This document shows, piece after piece, positions 1-8,175 of a stretch of DNA of 64,000 bases (position 1 is the stretch's first letter; the number at the start of each line of letters is the position of its first letter). A model generated the notes under the pieces. It ran no database searches. It saw only the letters and a list, made by a program, of their open reading frames with translations, and was not told where the DNA came from. The stretch is from assembly GCF_003182135.1 (NCBI RefSeq), contig NZ_QGTL01000006.1, positions 248,001 through 312,000 of the forward strand, in the 5' to 3' direction. Position numbers and translations under genes: made by a program. This DNA is from Nocardia neocaledoniensis (lineage in GTDB: Bacteria; Actinomycetota; Actinomycetes; Mycobacteriales; Mycobacteriaceae).

Positions 1-14
1 GTCCCTCAATCGAA

Positions 15-701
15 GTGGGTCACACCATGCAGACAGCTAGCCTCTGGGAACAAACCCTGACGTTCTTTCCGCAATTCCTGCGCGAACTCAACCACCGCTG
101 CGCCCCGGGTGCGACGGTGACCGTCGTCGGCGCCAGCGACGGCAAGTTCGTTTTGCCCCTCGCCGCCGCCGGCTACACGGTCATCGCCGTCGAGAACGAC
201 CCGCAAGCGCTCTACGGCGGCGAGGTTCTCCTCCCCGGGTCCGGTCTCGCCTATGCGCCGAGTCTGGCTGAACGTGTCGCGGCCGCAGGGTTGACAAGTC
301 GTGTACGGATCGCTCCGCACGACTTCCTCAAGGCCGAGCTGTCAGAGTTGCGTGCTCAGGCCGTGTGGACGAGTTGCTCGTGGCACTACAGCGCCAACCA
401 CCATCGTCCACTCAGTGAGTTCATTGGACGGATGAAGGACCTCCTCGCCCCCGGAGGGCTCCTCGGCGCAGAGTTCATGATGCCGGTCGAGGACCACCAA
501 CACCTCATCGAGCACTACACCACCCCGGCCAAACTGTTCCGCCACTTCCCCAGTGATGCATGGGAAGTGTTCCTCACGCTGAGCACGGATCCGTTCATCG
601 AACGGCCGCACGTCGGACAGCTGCACGACCACACGCACCGCATGGGTGTACTTTTCGCTGCAAAGTCCGAACACCTCGACGAAGGGGCGCAAGCTCGATG
701 A
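15..701 (+). CDS. class I SAM-dependent methyltransferase (5' end possibly outside window)
   Basis: Probable cytoplasmic SAM-dependent methyltransferase; substrate unknown. Near residue 35 the sequence VVGASDGKFVLPLAAAGY followed by an acidic strand end (VEND) fits the glycine-rich motif I of class I methyltransferases. The listed start is GTG at 15; an ATG four codons later (27) is equally possible, and the frame has no stop back to base 3, so the true start may lie before the window. The stop overlaps the ATG of the following CYTH gene (ATGA), which suggests translational coupling. I see nothing that tells a small-molecule methylase from an RNA or protein one. Confidence 0.7.
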   Translation: MGHTMQTASLWEQTLTFFPQFLRELNHRCAPGATVTVVGASDGKFVLPLAAAGYTVIAVENDPQALYGGEVLLPGSGLAYAPSLAERVAAAGLTSRVRIAPHDFLKAELSELRAQAVWTSCSWHYSANHHRPLSEFIGRMKDLLAPGGLLGAEFMMPVEDHQHLIEHYTTPAKLFRHFPSDAWEVFLTLSTDPFIERPHVGQLHDHTHRMGVLFAAKSEHLDEGAQAR

Positions 702-1252
702 AGCACGAATACGAAGCCACCTTCCTGGCGATCGACGTCGAAGCGATCAGAGCGAAACTCAAGACGCTCGGTGCGACACAGCAGCTGCCTCGAACCCTGT
801 TGACCCGCAAGATCTTCGACGGCGAGAGGGTGCCCGAAGGAGCTTGGGTCCGTCTCCGAGATGAAGGCACCCGAACGACGTTGACGCTCAAACGCGTCAC
901 CGATTCGACCACCATCGACGGAACCACCGAAGTCGAGACCACCGTCGGCGACCTGCACGCGATGGCCGAGATCCTCACCGCGATCGGGCTCACACAGACC
1001 CGATACCAGGAGAACTACCGAGAAGAATGGAGCCTCGGCGACGTCGTCTTCGACCTCGACACCTGGCCGGACCTGCCCACATTCCTAGAAATCGAGGGAC
1101 CCGACGAATCCTCGGTCCGCCGGGCCGCGGCCGACCTCGGGCTCGACTACAGCCAGGCGAAGTTCGGCAGCGTAGACACGATCTACCTGGCCGAGCTCGG
1201 CCGCGACATCCTCTCAGAGCCGACCTTGCTGTTCAGCCACACCACTACATAG
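698..1252 (+). CDS. CYTH domain protein (class IV adenylate cyclase / thiamine-triphosphatase fold)
   Basis: 184 aa, the usual size of a single CYTH domain. CYTH enzymes act on triphosphate substrates inside an eight-strand tunnel using an N-terminal ExExK signature. Here the N-terminus reads HEYEATF, so the two glutamates are kept but the lysine position is threonine. Other family features are visible: WVRLRDEG with basic and acidic residues, TLTLKR, and DTWPDLPTFLEIEG near residue 125. The ATG at 698 overlaps the upstream methyltransferase stop, so the two probably act together. The internal start is preferred over a longer in-frame ORF that runs through the methyltransferase gene. Family confident, activity not. 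Confidence 0.8.
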   Translation: MKHEYEATFLAIDVEAIRAKLKTLGATQQLPRTLLTRKIFDGERVPEGAWVRLRDEGTRTTLTLKRVTDSTTIDGTTEVETTVGDLHAMAEILTAIGLTQTRYQENYREEWSLGDVVFDLDTWPDLPTFLEIEGPDESSVRRAAADLGLDYSQAKFGSVDTIYLAELGRDILSEPTLLFSHTTT

Positions 1253-1597
1253 TCAACCTTGGCAGGATGAGGACGGGCACCGCCGCCAGGTGCGAGACCT
1301 GATCGCCACGCCCACCTGGCTGGTGCGAATTGGAGGGCGGTCACATCGCCGCGGGTACCTCACTGAAGAACGCCCGGGCCTGCTCTCCCACTGGGTTCCC
1401 CACGTATGCCGGGGACTGGCTGGGCCACGCCCTGCGACCCCGATCCGAAAACAAGGACAATCCGGTCGAGCGCGCACAGCGCTGACCTCGCCGAGCGTCG
1501 CTGGTCCGATACTCTGTGGAACCGAAACCGGACCGGGCGCGTCCAACTGGGCAAGAGGATGGTTCGGCGGCGGCTGGAGCACGAGGGGGAATCTTTG
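1253..1597. other. gap before the type VII toxin cassette
   Basis: About 345 bases with no convincing gene. ORFs on both strands here have poor composition and no recognisable family. It presumably holds the promoter of the WXG100 cassette that begins at 1598, but I cannot pick out -35/-10 elements with confidence. Confidence 0.5.
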
Positions 1598-1921
1598 GTG
1601 TCGGGTAAGGGTGAGCTGCATGTCGACGTCGGTGAGCTGCGCAGCACCGCGGCGTTCGTCGCCGGCCAAGCAACTGCGATCCGGGACCGGGTGAACAAGC
1701 TCGACGACACCATCGGCAAGGAACTCCTCGCCGATGGCTGGCAGGGCAAGGCCGCCTCCGCCTACGACGAGAGCTGGCTGGAATGGAAAGCCGGCGCCGA
1801 AACCGTCGCCGCGGCGTTGACCGAGTCCGCCGACAAGCTCCTCGAGGCCGCCAACGCCTACGAAACCCAAGACCAGGCCAACGCCGCGGCCACCGACCGC
1901 CTCCACGGACAGCTGCCGTGA
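1598..1921 (+). CDS. WXG100 family (ESAT-6-like) type VII secretion protein
   Basis: 107-aa helical protein with a central WQG turn in LADGWQGKAASAYDESW, the WxG hallmark of WXG100 proteins, which form helical-hairpin dimers and carry type VII secretion (ESX) substrates. The start is GTG 1598 because a GAGGGGGA ribosome-binding site lies 7 bases upstream; in-frame upstream sequence is Arg-rich and unlikely to be translated. The gene overlaps the next one by 4 bases (GTGA). First gene of a five-gene toxin cassette, so it probably pairs with the following WXG100-like protein to escort the nuclease toxin. Confidence 0.85.
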   Translation: MSGKGELHVDVGELRSTAAFVAGQATAIRDRVNKLDDTIGKELLADGWQGKAASAYDESWLEWKAGAETVAAALTESADKLLEAANAYETQDQANAAATDRLHGQLP

Positions 1922-2214
1922 CCGGCGATGACCGGTTCCGAGTCGACCTCGAACAACTCGACGCCGCGATCACGACCATGGAAGCGTTCGGGGCCGAGGT
2001 CGCGGGCTGGTTGACCGATGTCGAACACCGCATCGCCGCGCTGCATTTGAGCTGGGCGAGCGAGGCCGCGACCGCCCAGCGCGCCGCCCACGACAAATGG
2101 GTCGCCGGCGTGGACGAGATGCAGGAAAACCTCGACGAACTGCGTGAGGTCGCCCGCATCGCGCACACCAACTACACCCGAGCCATCACCCACAACACCC
2201 GGATGTGGCCGTAG
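1918..2214 (+). CDS. second WXG100-like protein, toxin chaperone/partner
   Basis: 98 aa, all-helical, with LSWASEAATAQRAAH at the hairpin turn (W-A-S in place of WxG), a common variant in the partner member of WXG100 pairs. GTG start at 1918 overlaps the upstream stop, and its own stop is followed directly by the ATG of the toxin gene at 2215. The gap-free order fits co-folding and co-secretion of the two small proteins with the large effector by an ESX system. No ESX core genes (EccB/C/D/E) are in the window, so secretion must use a chromosomal system elsewhere. Confidence 0.8.
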   Translation: MTGDDRFRVDLEQLDAAITTMEAFGAEVAGWLTDVEHRIAALHLSWASEAATAQRAAHDKWVAGVDEMQENLDELREVARIAHTNYTRAITHNTRMWP

Positions 2215-3630
2215 ATGGCGCCGGTGATCGTCACTCCCACCGAAATCCGCACCGCGGCAACCGTCTTCAAAAACGCCCACGGCCTGGCGTCGGCCAAGAT
2301 CCGCGCCATGGCCGCCAACCTGCAGCAATACGGTGGCTGCGCAGGCAGCGACAAGCCCGGCCGGGACTGGTCGGCCAGCTTCGACCCCGCCGCAAAAGAC
2401 GCGATGACCGCGGCCGCGGCCTGGGTGAGCGGGCTCGCCCAGATGCACGACCTGCTCGAGGCCACCGCGACCAACCACGCCAACGCCAACCAACTCTCGG
2501 TCATCGGCGGCGCCGACACCGACCTGGCCTTCGGCGCCGGATCACTGGCATGGATGCAACCGATCACCTTGCCCGCCCTGTTCGGTGGCAGCTCAGAAGC
2601 GCCGTCGTGGTGGGACAAGATCGCCGAGTACACCCAGGGCGAGGTGTGGCCCAGCGGCAACCCGGAGAATCTGCGCAACGTCGCCACCCAATGGAGCTTC
2701 TACGGCGACGAACTGCTGCCCTACCACAGCTTCCAAGCCGCCCGAGACGCGATCAGCGGTCAGCAAACCCCCGAAGTCCAGCAGATCCTCGACCAGATCA
2801 CCATCCTCGAGAACCAGGGCAAAACCCTCACCGCCCAGTTCAAGATCCTCGCGAAATCCTGCGCCGACTACGCCCTCGCGATCGAGAACACCCGCAAGGA
2901 GATCCTGACCCTCCTCGGCGAGTTCGCCGCGGTCTTCGTCATCGGCGAAGTCGTGTCCTGGGGTCTGGCCAGCTACAGCTTCGGCCTCACCGCCGCAGGC
3001 GGAACCGCGGCCTTGGCCGCACGAGCCGCGGTTGTTGGCAGCAGAATCGCCACCCTGTGCCGCAACCTCGCGACCACCGCGCAGATGACCGGGTTGCCGG
3101 TCGTCGCGGCCTCGGGCGCGTTCGCCCGTTCGGTCGCCGAACTGTCTCCGCTGCTGGCCGCCCAAGCCGGGCTGGCCACCGCCGAGGCGACCGGCGCGAT
3201 AAACCCCCTGACATTAGACGACCTGCGGCTGTTGTCGCGGACCCGGCCGTATCTGCGGGTGACTACGACCAGACCGGTGCAGGAGGCGGCGCCGAAAGTG
3301 ACCGTCAACGGTCAAGAGTTCTACCTCAGCGCCACCGACCCCACTGTGCTCATTCCCGTGAGCGGCAAGTACGCCGACCCAGCGATCCGGCAACTCCCGA
3401 TGGACGCACGCAATGAGTACTATCTCGGCGCCAACGGCATGAAGTACCCTGTCAACTCGACACCGGTCATGGGACACGAAGCAGGTCACGAGTTCTGGCG
3501 ACTGCGCGAAGAAGCGTTGCGACAGAACATGACGTGGGCCGAATTCCGGGACTACGTCAACAATCCGAGCTTCTATCGAATCGAAGACGCGCCCGGAAAT
3601 TCCCGACACATCTACGAAGCGCCGAGATAA
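2215..3630 (+). CDS. type VII-secreted polymorphic toxin with C-terminal GH-E nuclease domain
   Basis: 471 aa. Residues 1-100 form an ESX-substrate-like helical domain (an early GCAGSDKPGRDW segment, helices rich in Ala). Residues about 235-275 are hydrophobic and Gly/Ala-rich, possibly for membrane passage. The last ~50 residues carry the GH-E signature of the HNH/Endo VII nuclease superfamily: GHEAGHEFWRLR, then TWAEFRDYVNNPSFY and RIEDAPGNSRHIYE, with the His, Glu, Asn and final His positions typical of PF14410-type toxins. It probably kills neighbouring cells by cutting nucleic acid after export. The next gene encodes an ankyrin protein, a known immunity type for such toxins. Domain family recognised by eye; target nucleic acid not determined. 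Confidence 0.85.
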   Translation: MAPVIVTPTEIRTAATVFKNAHGLASAKIRAMAANLQQYGGCAGSDKPGRDWSASFDPAAKDAMTAAAAWVSGLAQMHDLLEATATNHANANQLSVIGGADTDLAFGAGSLAWMQPITLPALFGGSSEAPSWWDKIAEYTQGEVWPSGNPENLRNVATQWSFYGDELLPYHSFQAARDAISGQQTPEVQQILDQITILENQGKTLTAQFKILAKSCADYALAIENTRKEILTLLGEFAAVFVIGEVVSWGLASYSFGLTAAGGTAALAARAAVVGSRIATLCRNLATTAQMTGLPVVAASGAFARSVAELSPLLAAQAGLATAEATGAINPLTLDDLRLLSRTRPYLRVTTTRPVQEAAPKVTVNGQEFYLSATDPTVLIPVSGKYADPAIRQLPMDARNEYYLGANGMKYPVNSTPVMGHEAGHEFWRLREEALRQNMTWAEFRDYVNNPSFYRIEDAPGNSRHIYEAPR

Positions 3631-3641
3631 AGGGGTCGACT

Positions 3642-4091
3642 GTGTGGAAAAAACCGAAGAAGCCAGAAATCCAACGCGACCGCGCGGGACGCACCGAACT
3701 GCACTACGCCGCCGCCGACACCAACGGTGCCCGCGCCGCGGACATCCAGCAGCTGCTCGCCGAGGGCTATGACCCCAACGACCGCGACGAAGCCGGGCTC
3801 GCTCCCCTGCACTTCGCCGCCCAATACGGCGGGATCGACACCGTGGCAACACTATTGAATGCAGGCGCTGACCCGAACGCCCAAGACGACAAAGGCGACA
3901 CCCCACTGTTCTACGCGTTCCGCAGCCCCTGGAGCACACCCGAAGTCGTCCGACTGCTCCGGGACCGGGGTGCTGACGCCGACATCGAGAATCACCGCGG
4001 GCAGTCCCCGCTGTGGCTGATCCAGATGATCTCGAATAAGCCCGAGATCCGTTCCCTGTTCGTCGAGGACGAAGGCGACGGGCAACCGTGA
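3642..4091 (+). CDS. ankyrin-repeat immunity protein
   Basis: 149 aa, cytoplasmic, made mostly of ankyrin repeats: GRTELHYAA, GLAPLHFAAQYGGIDTVATL, GDTPLFYAF and GQSPLWL mark successive repeats. GTG 3642 is chosen because AGGGGT precedes it by 5 bases just after the toxin stop; the longer ORF would overlap the toxin. Ankyrin proteins encoded directly after GH-E or HNH toxins are known immunity proteins that block the active site, which is the inferred role here. It overlaps the next gene by 4 bases. Confidence 0.8.
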   Translation: MWKKPKKPEIQRDRAGRTELHYAAADTNGARAADIQQLLAEGYDPNDRDEAGLAPLHFAAQYGGIDTVATLLNAGADPNAQDDKGDTPLFYAFRSPWSTPEVVRLLRDRGADADIENHRGQSPLWLIQMISNKPEIRSLFVEDEGDGQP

Positions 4092-4513
4092 GCTCCGCCG
4101 AAGACTGGGACAGGGAACTCGAAGAGCACCTCCGCGTCCTCCGGCGCAGCGCCAACGAATTCTCCACCGTCCTGTCGCGACTACGGGGCCGTGGCACCGC
4201 GAGAGGAGTAGCCATCGAAGTCGACGCCAACGGCGACATCACCTCACTGCAGATCGCACCCAGCGCAATGTCCTGGAGCCCCTCGCAGCTAAGCCACGCA
4301 CTCGTAGAAATCCACCGCCGTGCACGCTCAGATATCCAAACCCAGACCGCGAAGCTCCTCCAAACCGCCGACCCTCAGCTACGACTGGGTATCGAGGGAC
4401 TGAACGGAGAGCCCTCGCAGACATCGAGAACTGAACGTGCCCGCTTGACCGAAGCGGAGATCCAAGCAGCGGACGACGCGTACTTCGCGCGTCTCAATGG
4501 CGAGGAATGGTAG
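4088..4513 (+). CDS. YbaB/EbfC-like protein of the toxin cassette
   Basis: 141 aa. The core (an N-terminal helix, then VAIEVDANGDITSLQIAPSAM and a second helix rich in basic residues) resembles the YbaB/EbfC nucleoid-associated fold, variants of which are common beside ESX-type genes in Actinobacteria. GTG 4088 overlaps the immunity gene stop. The C-terminal 35 residues are polar and charged. It may bind DNA or assist the cassette, but a specific role cannot be read from sequence. Last gene of the cassette; the next genes are on the opposite strand. Confidence 0.6.
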   Translation: MSSAEDWDRELEEHLRVLRRSANEFSTVLSRLRGRGTARGVAIEVDANGDITSLQIAPSAMSWSPSQLSHALVEIHRRARSDIQTQTAKLLQTADPQLRLGIEGLNGEPSQTSRTERARLTEAEIQAADDAYFARLNGEEW

Positions 4514-4880
4514 TCCCTCAGTTTCCATTAGCCGCGGCTCCCACGCAGCTCCGCCTCCCAACTGCCGACCCGGACAGCGCCAAAGCCATCCTGCCGGGTT
4601 CTTCGATGTCGGCCAGCAGCCGAGAGACAGGATCGCGGCAGCTCGGAAGAGGTCACCGCCTGCAAGCCACCCGCGGCGCCCGGCTTCGGGCCAGATTCCT
4701 GGCAGCTTGACAGAGCTACGGCGAGATAGGCTGTGGAACAGGATGTTCTGTCCCGCCGATGCTGCAGTTCATAACCGGAATGTCGTGGCGCCACGTTAGG
4801 CCCGCGGCAAGGTTCGGGCGGGCCGCGATTGTCCCGAGACTCACTTCCAAATCCCGGCGATGTTCCTATTACCCCCGTGG
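4514..4880. other. convergent intergenic region
   Basis: About 367 bases between the end of the toxin cassette and the end of the TrmO-like gene on the other strand. No gene or RNA recognised; the ORFs here overlap one another in several frames with poor composition. Confidence 0.5.
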
Positions 4881-5351
4881 TCAGTAATAGTCGCGAAGCA
4901 TTTCGATGGACCATGGCGCCTGCTCGATCTGGCCTCGGGGTCCGAATTCGGCGAACCATGGCTTGATATCGAGCACTGGTGTGCCGTCGACGGCATCGAG
5001 CTCCTTCACGTGCAGGTCCAAGCCATCGACCCGCAGCAGCCGGGTGCGGGAAACTCCCAACCAGTTTACGCGGCGCATGTTTCGGTGGCCGAAGATGCCG
5101 ACCTGGGGCCAGTTTGGGTTGTCGCGGGCGCTGCGTGCACCAAAGTGCAGGTCGTTCTGGTCGGTCAGGTGGAATCGAAACACGATCTCAAGGTGACTGA
5201 ACTGTTCGAGGCCTTTCACGGAGTCCTCGGTGAACCGTGGGTCATCGATTCGGATGATCGCCTCTGTCCCGGCCCAGTGGTCGTCGGTCGGTTCGGCGCG
5301 CCCTCCGACGACATGGGCGATCGGCACGACTTCGAATGTTTCGGCACTCAC
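4881..5351 (-). CDS. TrmO-like (TsaA/UPF0066) SAM-dependent methyltransferase family protein
   Basis: 156 aa, close to the size of the catalytic domain of TrmO, which N6-methylates t6A37 in tRNA. Visible family features: VVPIAHVVGG near the start, GLEQFSHLEIVFRF, and GIFGHRNMRRVNWLGVSRTRLL followed by GLDLHVKELDAVDGTPVLDIKPW. The start is GTG 5351 with AGGGGAAG upstream. It lies 8 bases after the XRE/TPR regulator, so the two are probably one operon. Short stand-alone members of this family exist in actinomycetes and their substrate is not always tRNA, so the exact reaction is uncertain. Confidence 0.8.
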   Translation of the reverse strand: MSAETFEVVPIAHVVGGRAEPTDDHWAGTEAIIRIDDPRFTEDSVKGLEQFSHLEIVFRFHLTDQNDLHFGARSARDNPNWPQVGIFGHRNMRRVNWLGVSRTRLLRVDGLDLHVKELDAVDGTPVLDIKPWFAEFGPRGQIEQAPWSIEMLRDYY

Positions 5352-5359
5352 GACTTCCC

Positions 5360-6634
5360 CTAGATTTGTTGTGCTGCAAGATACTCAGTGGCTTGTTGAT
5401 GGACCTCCGACACGCCCGCAACGGCCGGGCCGAGGTGTGGCGCGACTGTGGCGCGGATGTCGCGGGCGACGCGGCGGGTACGTCCGGATTGGACCGTACC
5501 CATCGCTGATAGCGCCGACGACCACGTCGCGCAGGCCTGTTCCAGATCGCCCTGGCGGGCCTGGATTGATCCGAGGTAGCCGAGAGTAACCGCGTGCGTG
5601 CGTGCGAAGGCCGATGCCTTGCGCTTGCGGACACTCACCTCGAACTGTGCTGCGGCGCCGCGTAGGTCGCCGGAGTCGCGCAGCGCGCAGCCGGTCTCGT
5701 GGGCCAGGCTGGCCTCGGAGAAGAAGTAGACGCGAGCTGGCTCTGTGACAGTGTCCGAGGCCGCGGTGAGGTCTTCTTCGGCGGCCCGTAGCGCGGTCGC
5801 CGCCGCGCGGCTGTTGTTGGCCGCGCTGAGCGCTTTGGCGTATACGACCATCAGCAGTGACCGCTCCTTCGGTGTCGCGGTGCGGTAGCGACCACCACTC
5901 ACCGAGGCTTCTGCGAGAGCGAGCCCATCGCTGTGGTGGCCGAGGTCTATCGCTTGATGTGCCATCGCGCGCAGGATATGTCCCGCCAGCGGTTCGTCAT
6001 CTGCCTCTGCGGCAAGTTTGGTGGCGGTGCCGAAGTAGCGTTGTGCGGTGTAGTGCTCGTCGTTGTCGAACGCCATCCAGCCGGCTAGGTACGCCATCTC
6101 TGCCGCGGCGGAGAACATGTCGCGACGCACACGATCATCGGGGTAGGACCCGTGCAAGTAGGCCACAACCTCCTCACTCAGGTACTGGACGACCGCGCTG
6201 CGCCCGTGTCCTCCGCCCCGGCGCTGATCGATCTGGGAGAAGAACACCATGATCTGGCGGACCTCTTCGACATCGGAAGCACCTACCCGGCGAAGCGACC
6301 GCACTGACCTGGGCACCGGGCCCGACCGCTCCAGCGACCCAGGCAAAACTATCGAAGCACTCAACGCGGTGGAATAGCCACTACGCAGGAATGCACGTCG
6401 TTCCACGTCAGCCTTTCCGAGGTCGGCGAGGGAAGCCACAGGATCTGCTAGCCCGCCGAACCGCTTCTCGTACCACGCTATGACATCCGGTGGCGCAGCG
6501 CGCTTACCGGTCTCGTAGTAGGCCACCGCGGACTTTCCCCGGTGTAGTTCCCCAGCCACCACCGACAAGGAGACACCTGCCGCTTCCCGAGCGGCTCGGA
6601 GTTGTGCACCAACAATAACGGCGTGACCGTCCAT
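5360..6634 (-). CDS. XRE-family regulator with helical/TPR-like C-terminal domain
   Basis: 424 aa. Residues 8-60 form a helix-turn-helix (LRAAREAAGVSLSVVAGEL, then SAVAYYETGKRAAPP) of the Cro/CI type. The rest is alpha-helical with repeated Ala/Leu pairs (FDNDEHYTAQRYFGTATKLA, GYLGSIQARQGDLEQACATW), typical of the large actinomycete regulators whose TPR-like region senses a ligand or peptide. It precedes the TrmO-like gene by 8 bases and faces away from the plus-strand operon at 7051, so it may repress one or both promoters in between. The target is not known. Confidence 0.75.
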   Translation of the reverse strand: MDGHAVIVGAQLRAAREAAGVSLSVVAGELHRGKSAVAYYETGKRAAPPDVIAWYEKRFGGLADPVASLADLGKADVERRAFLRSGYSTALSASIVLPGSLERSGPVPRSVRSLRRVGASDVEEVRQIMVFFSQIDQRRGGGHGRSAVVQYLSEEVVAYLHGSYPDDRVRRDMFSAAAEMAYLAGWMAFDNDEHYTAQRYFGTATKLAAEADDEPLAGHILRAMAHQAIDLGHHSDGLALAEASVSGGRYRTATPKERSLLMVVYAKALSAANNSRAAATALRAAEEDLTAASDTVTEPARVYFFSEASLAHETGCALRDSGDLRGAAAQFEVSVRKRKASAFARTHAVTLGYLGSIQARQGDLEQACATWSSALSAMGTVQSGRTRRVARDIRATVAPHLGPAVAGVSEVHQQATEYLAAQQI

Positions 6635-7050
6635 ACCGGCGAATCATTCCAGCCTGTGGACACTTTGTGGAAGCCCGGGACTCTCGTCCGTTCCCAGCTT
6701 GGCGACCTGCAAGTGCATTTGCACGCCCGAGTGCATTTCAGCCCGGCACAAGGCCCGCCGATCAGGCCACGCATCCTTTGCGATCAACTCCTCCACCCGT
6801 ACCGAGGCCTGCGCCACGCCAACGTCCACATCGGCTATCTGGCACACACCCATCTCCTTGTACACCGGCCAGAAATCGCGCTGTGCGATCGCGGATGTGG
6901 ACGCGGTGTGGACGCCGAACCCATAGGCGTGGACGCACACCGCTGGTTGTCTGGACAGAACAGAGGCAAGCCGGCCAACCCGCTCAAGGTCAGCCCCGCG
7001 CACCTCGACATCGCCGGTACCGGAATCGCACTGTTAGGAGAACCGGACCC
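6635..7050. other. divergent promoter region with ambiguous ORFs
   Basis: About 416 bases between the XRE regulator and the first small paralogous gene. Two long ORFs overlap here on opposite strands: plus 6602-7054, which would end in an ATGA overlap with the gene at 7051 and has G/C-rich third positions from about 6935 on, and minus 6644-7003. Neither has a convincing start or a recognised family. A promoter for the rightward operon probably lies here. If one ORF is real I slightly favour the plus-strand one, at least its second half. Confidence 0.35.
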
Positions 7051-7350
7051 ATGAGCCAAGCCCTTGCGCCCCTACCCGCATCGACACTCGGCAGTAACGG
7101 GACTCTCGGCGCACCACCACGATCAGCGAGAGTCTGTGCGGCCGAATACCGCCAAGCTGGCCTTCCCGCCTCGGTGCGTAACCGGGTGTTCGTCCAGACC
7201 TCCAACGCGGTCATCGGGCTGCCGAGCCCACTCAAGCCCGCGGCGACGCGTCGGGAGTGGATCGTCGCCCCGCGCTTCAAACTGCGCCCGACCACTTCGA
7301 TGGTCATCGCCGCTGTCATCGAGATCCTTTCGAAGGGCGGTCCGCTGTGA
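7051..7350 (+). CDS. short, internally deleted member of the small paralogous family
   Basis: 99 aa, unknown function. It keeps an N-terminal piece like its neighbours (CAAEYRQAGLPA) and a C-terminal piece (IGLPSP...REWIVAP, then a final helix), but lacks the middle section with the WTFLT motif present in the genes at 7347 and 8176. It reads as an internal-deletion derivative of the same family. TAGGAGAA lies 8 bases before the ATG. It overlaps the next gene by 4 bases (GTGA), so it is probably co-transcribed and coupled. Confidence 0.55.
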   Translation: MSQALAPLPASTLGSNGTLGAPPRSARVCAAEYRQAGLPASVRNRVFVQTSNAVIGLPSPLKPAATRREWIVAPRFKLRPTTSMVIAAVIEILSKGGPL

Positions 7351-7808
7351 CCCGATTCCCGACGTTGAAGCCACGCGCCGCGCTTCCCGCCGCTGCGGTG
7401 GCGCAGGTGAACTACTACAACACCGTCTGCGGGCTCCCTGCATTCCTGCGCGCAGGGAGCGGATTAATCTTCGTCGCGGCCGGAAGCATCGGCGCGATCG
7501 TCGTACCGGTTCCGCTTGCCCCGAAGCTGACTAGACGGCTGAAGCTCTCTGTTCCAACGATCATCAACCTCGCTGCCGGTCACCGCACGACCTGGACGTT
7601 CCTCACCGCACCGATCCCGACGCATGTGCGTCACAGTGTGCCGACCACCACGGTCCTGGATCGGTGCGGGGCCACGATGGTCGCCGAAGGTGCCGAGATC
7701 TTGCTGCCCTCACCCGATGATCCCGCTCGGCGTTGGCACGCGGCTGCCCCGACCGATAGGTACCGACCGTCCCCGGTGTCGATCCTGGCAGCCCTAGCCG
7801 CACGGTGA
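7347..7808 (+). CDS. hypothetical protein, small paralogous family (WTFLT / LPSP motifs)
   Basis: 153 aa, unknown function, no signal peptide or clear membrane span. Pattern shared with neighbours: YYNTVCGLPAF near residue 25, a hydrophobic strand IGAIVVPVPL, TTWTFLTAPIP around residue 80, and EILLPSPDDPARRWHAAAP before a final helix. The last motif faintly recalls the Pro-rich nucleotide-site segment of bifunctional primase-polymerase N-terminal domains, but this is only a resemblance. The start is GTG 7347, overlapping the upstream stop. One of five related genes in 7-9.9 kb. Confidence 0.6.
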   Translation: MTRFPTLKPRAALPAAAVAQVNYYNTVCGLPAFLRAGSGLIFVAAGSIGAIVVPVPLAPKLTRRLKLSVPTIINLAAGHRTTWTFLTAPIPTHVRHSVPTTTVLDRCGATMVAEGAEILLPSPDDPARRWHAAAPTDRYRPSPVSILAALAAR

Positions 7809-7890
7809 TTGGTCCTTCCCCCCCGGGGGGTGTACCCACCCAACAAGCCCGGCCCCGCGCGCGGGCGTCACTCAACGAAAGAAGTTACAC

Positions 7891-8112
7891 ATGTCAATCA
7901 CCGGGACTGTCAAGTGGTTCAGCGCCGAGAAGGGTTTCGGGTTCATCGCGCGCGATGCCGGCCCCGATGTGTTCGTCCACTACTCCGGGATCATCGGACA
8001 GGGCTTTCGCGCGCTCTCCGAGAACGATCATGTCCAGTTCGAGATCACCGACAGCGACCGTGGACCGCAGGCTGTCCAAGTACGACGGGTCGACTCCCAC
8101 CGCCAGAAATAG
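7891..8112 (+). CDS. cold-shock protein (CspA family)
   Basis: 73 aa, a complete cold-shock domain that binds single-stranded RNA or DNA and melts mRNA structure. RNP1 (KGFGFIA) and RNP2 (VFVHYSG) are both present, with the canonical start TGTVKWFSAEKG. GAAAGAAG lies 8 bases before the ATG. It sits inside the array of small paralogous proteins, which is unusual; plasmid- or phage-borne Csp proteins are known to help expression of the element. A G/C palindrome near 7820 may end transcription of the previous gene. Confidence 0.92.
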   Translation: MSITGTVKWFSAEKGFGFIARDAGPDVFVHYSGIIGQGFRALSENDHVQFEITDSDRGPQAVQVRRVDSHRQK

Positions 8113-8175
8113 ACGTGCGGGGCTGCCTCGCACCTGATCCGAAATACCCACCCGCCACGACCGTGGAGGACCCCG

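Noticed and set aside
2205..3416. 403-codon plus-strand ORF overlapping the toxin gene
   Set aside because: Extremely Arg/Pro-rich product in the wrong frame; the 2215 frame has a recognisable nuclease domain and correct context.
6644..7003. 119-codon minus-strand ORF upstream of the XRE regulator
   Set aside because: Plausible composition, but no start signal or family and in conflict with a plus-strand ORF; left as ambiguous in the gap entry.
7811..7835. C-run/G-run palindrome before the cold-shock gene
   Set aside because: Can form a hairpin, but homopolymer runs of this kind arise easily in high-GC DNA; too weak to list as a terminator on its own.
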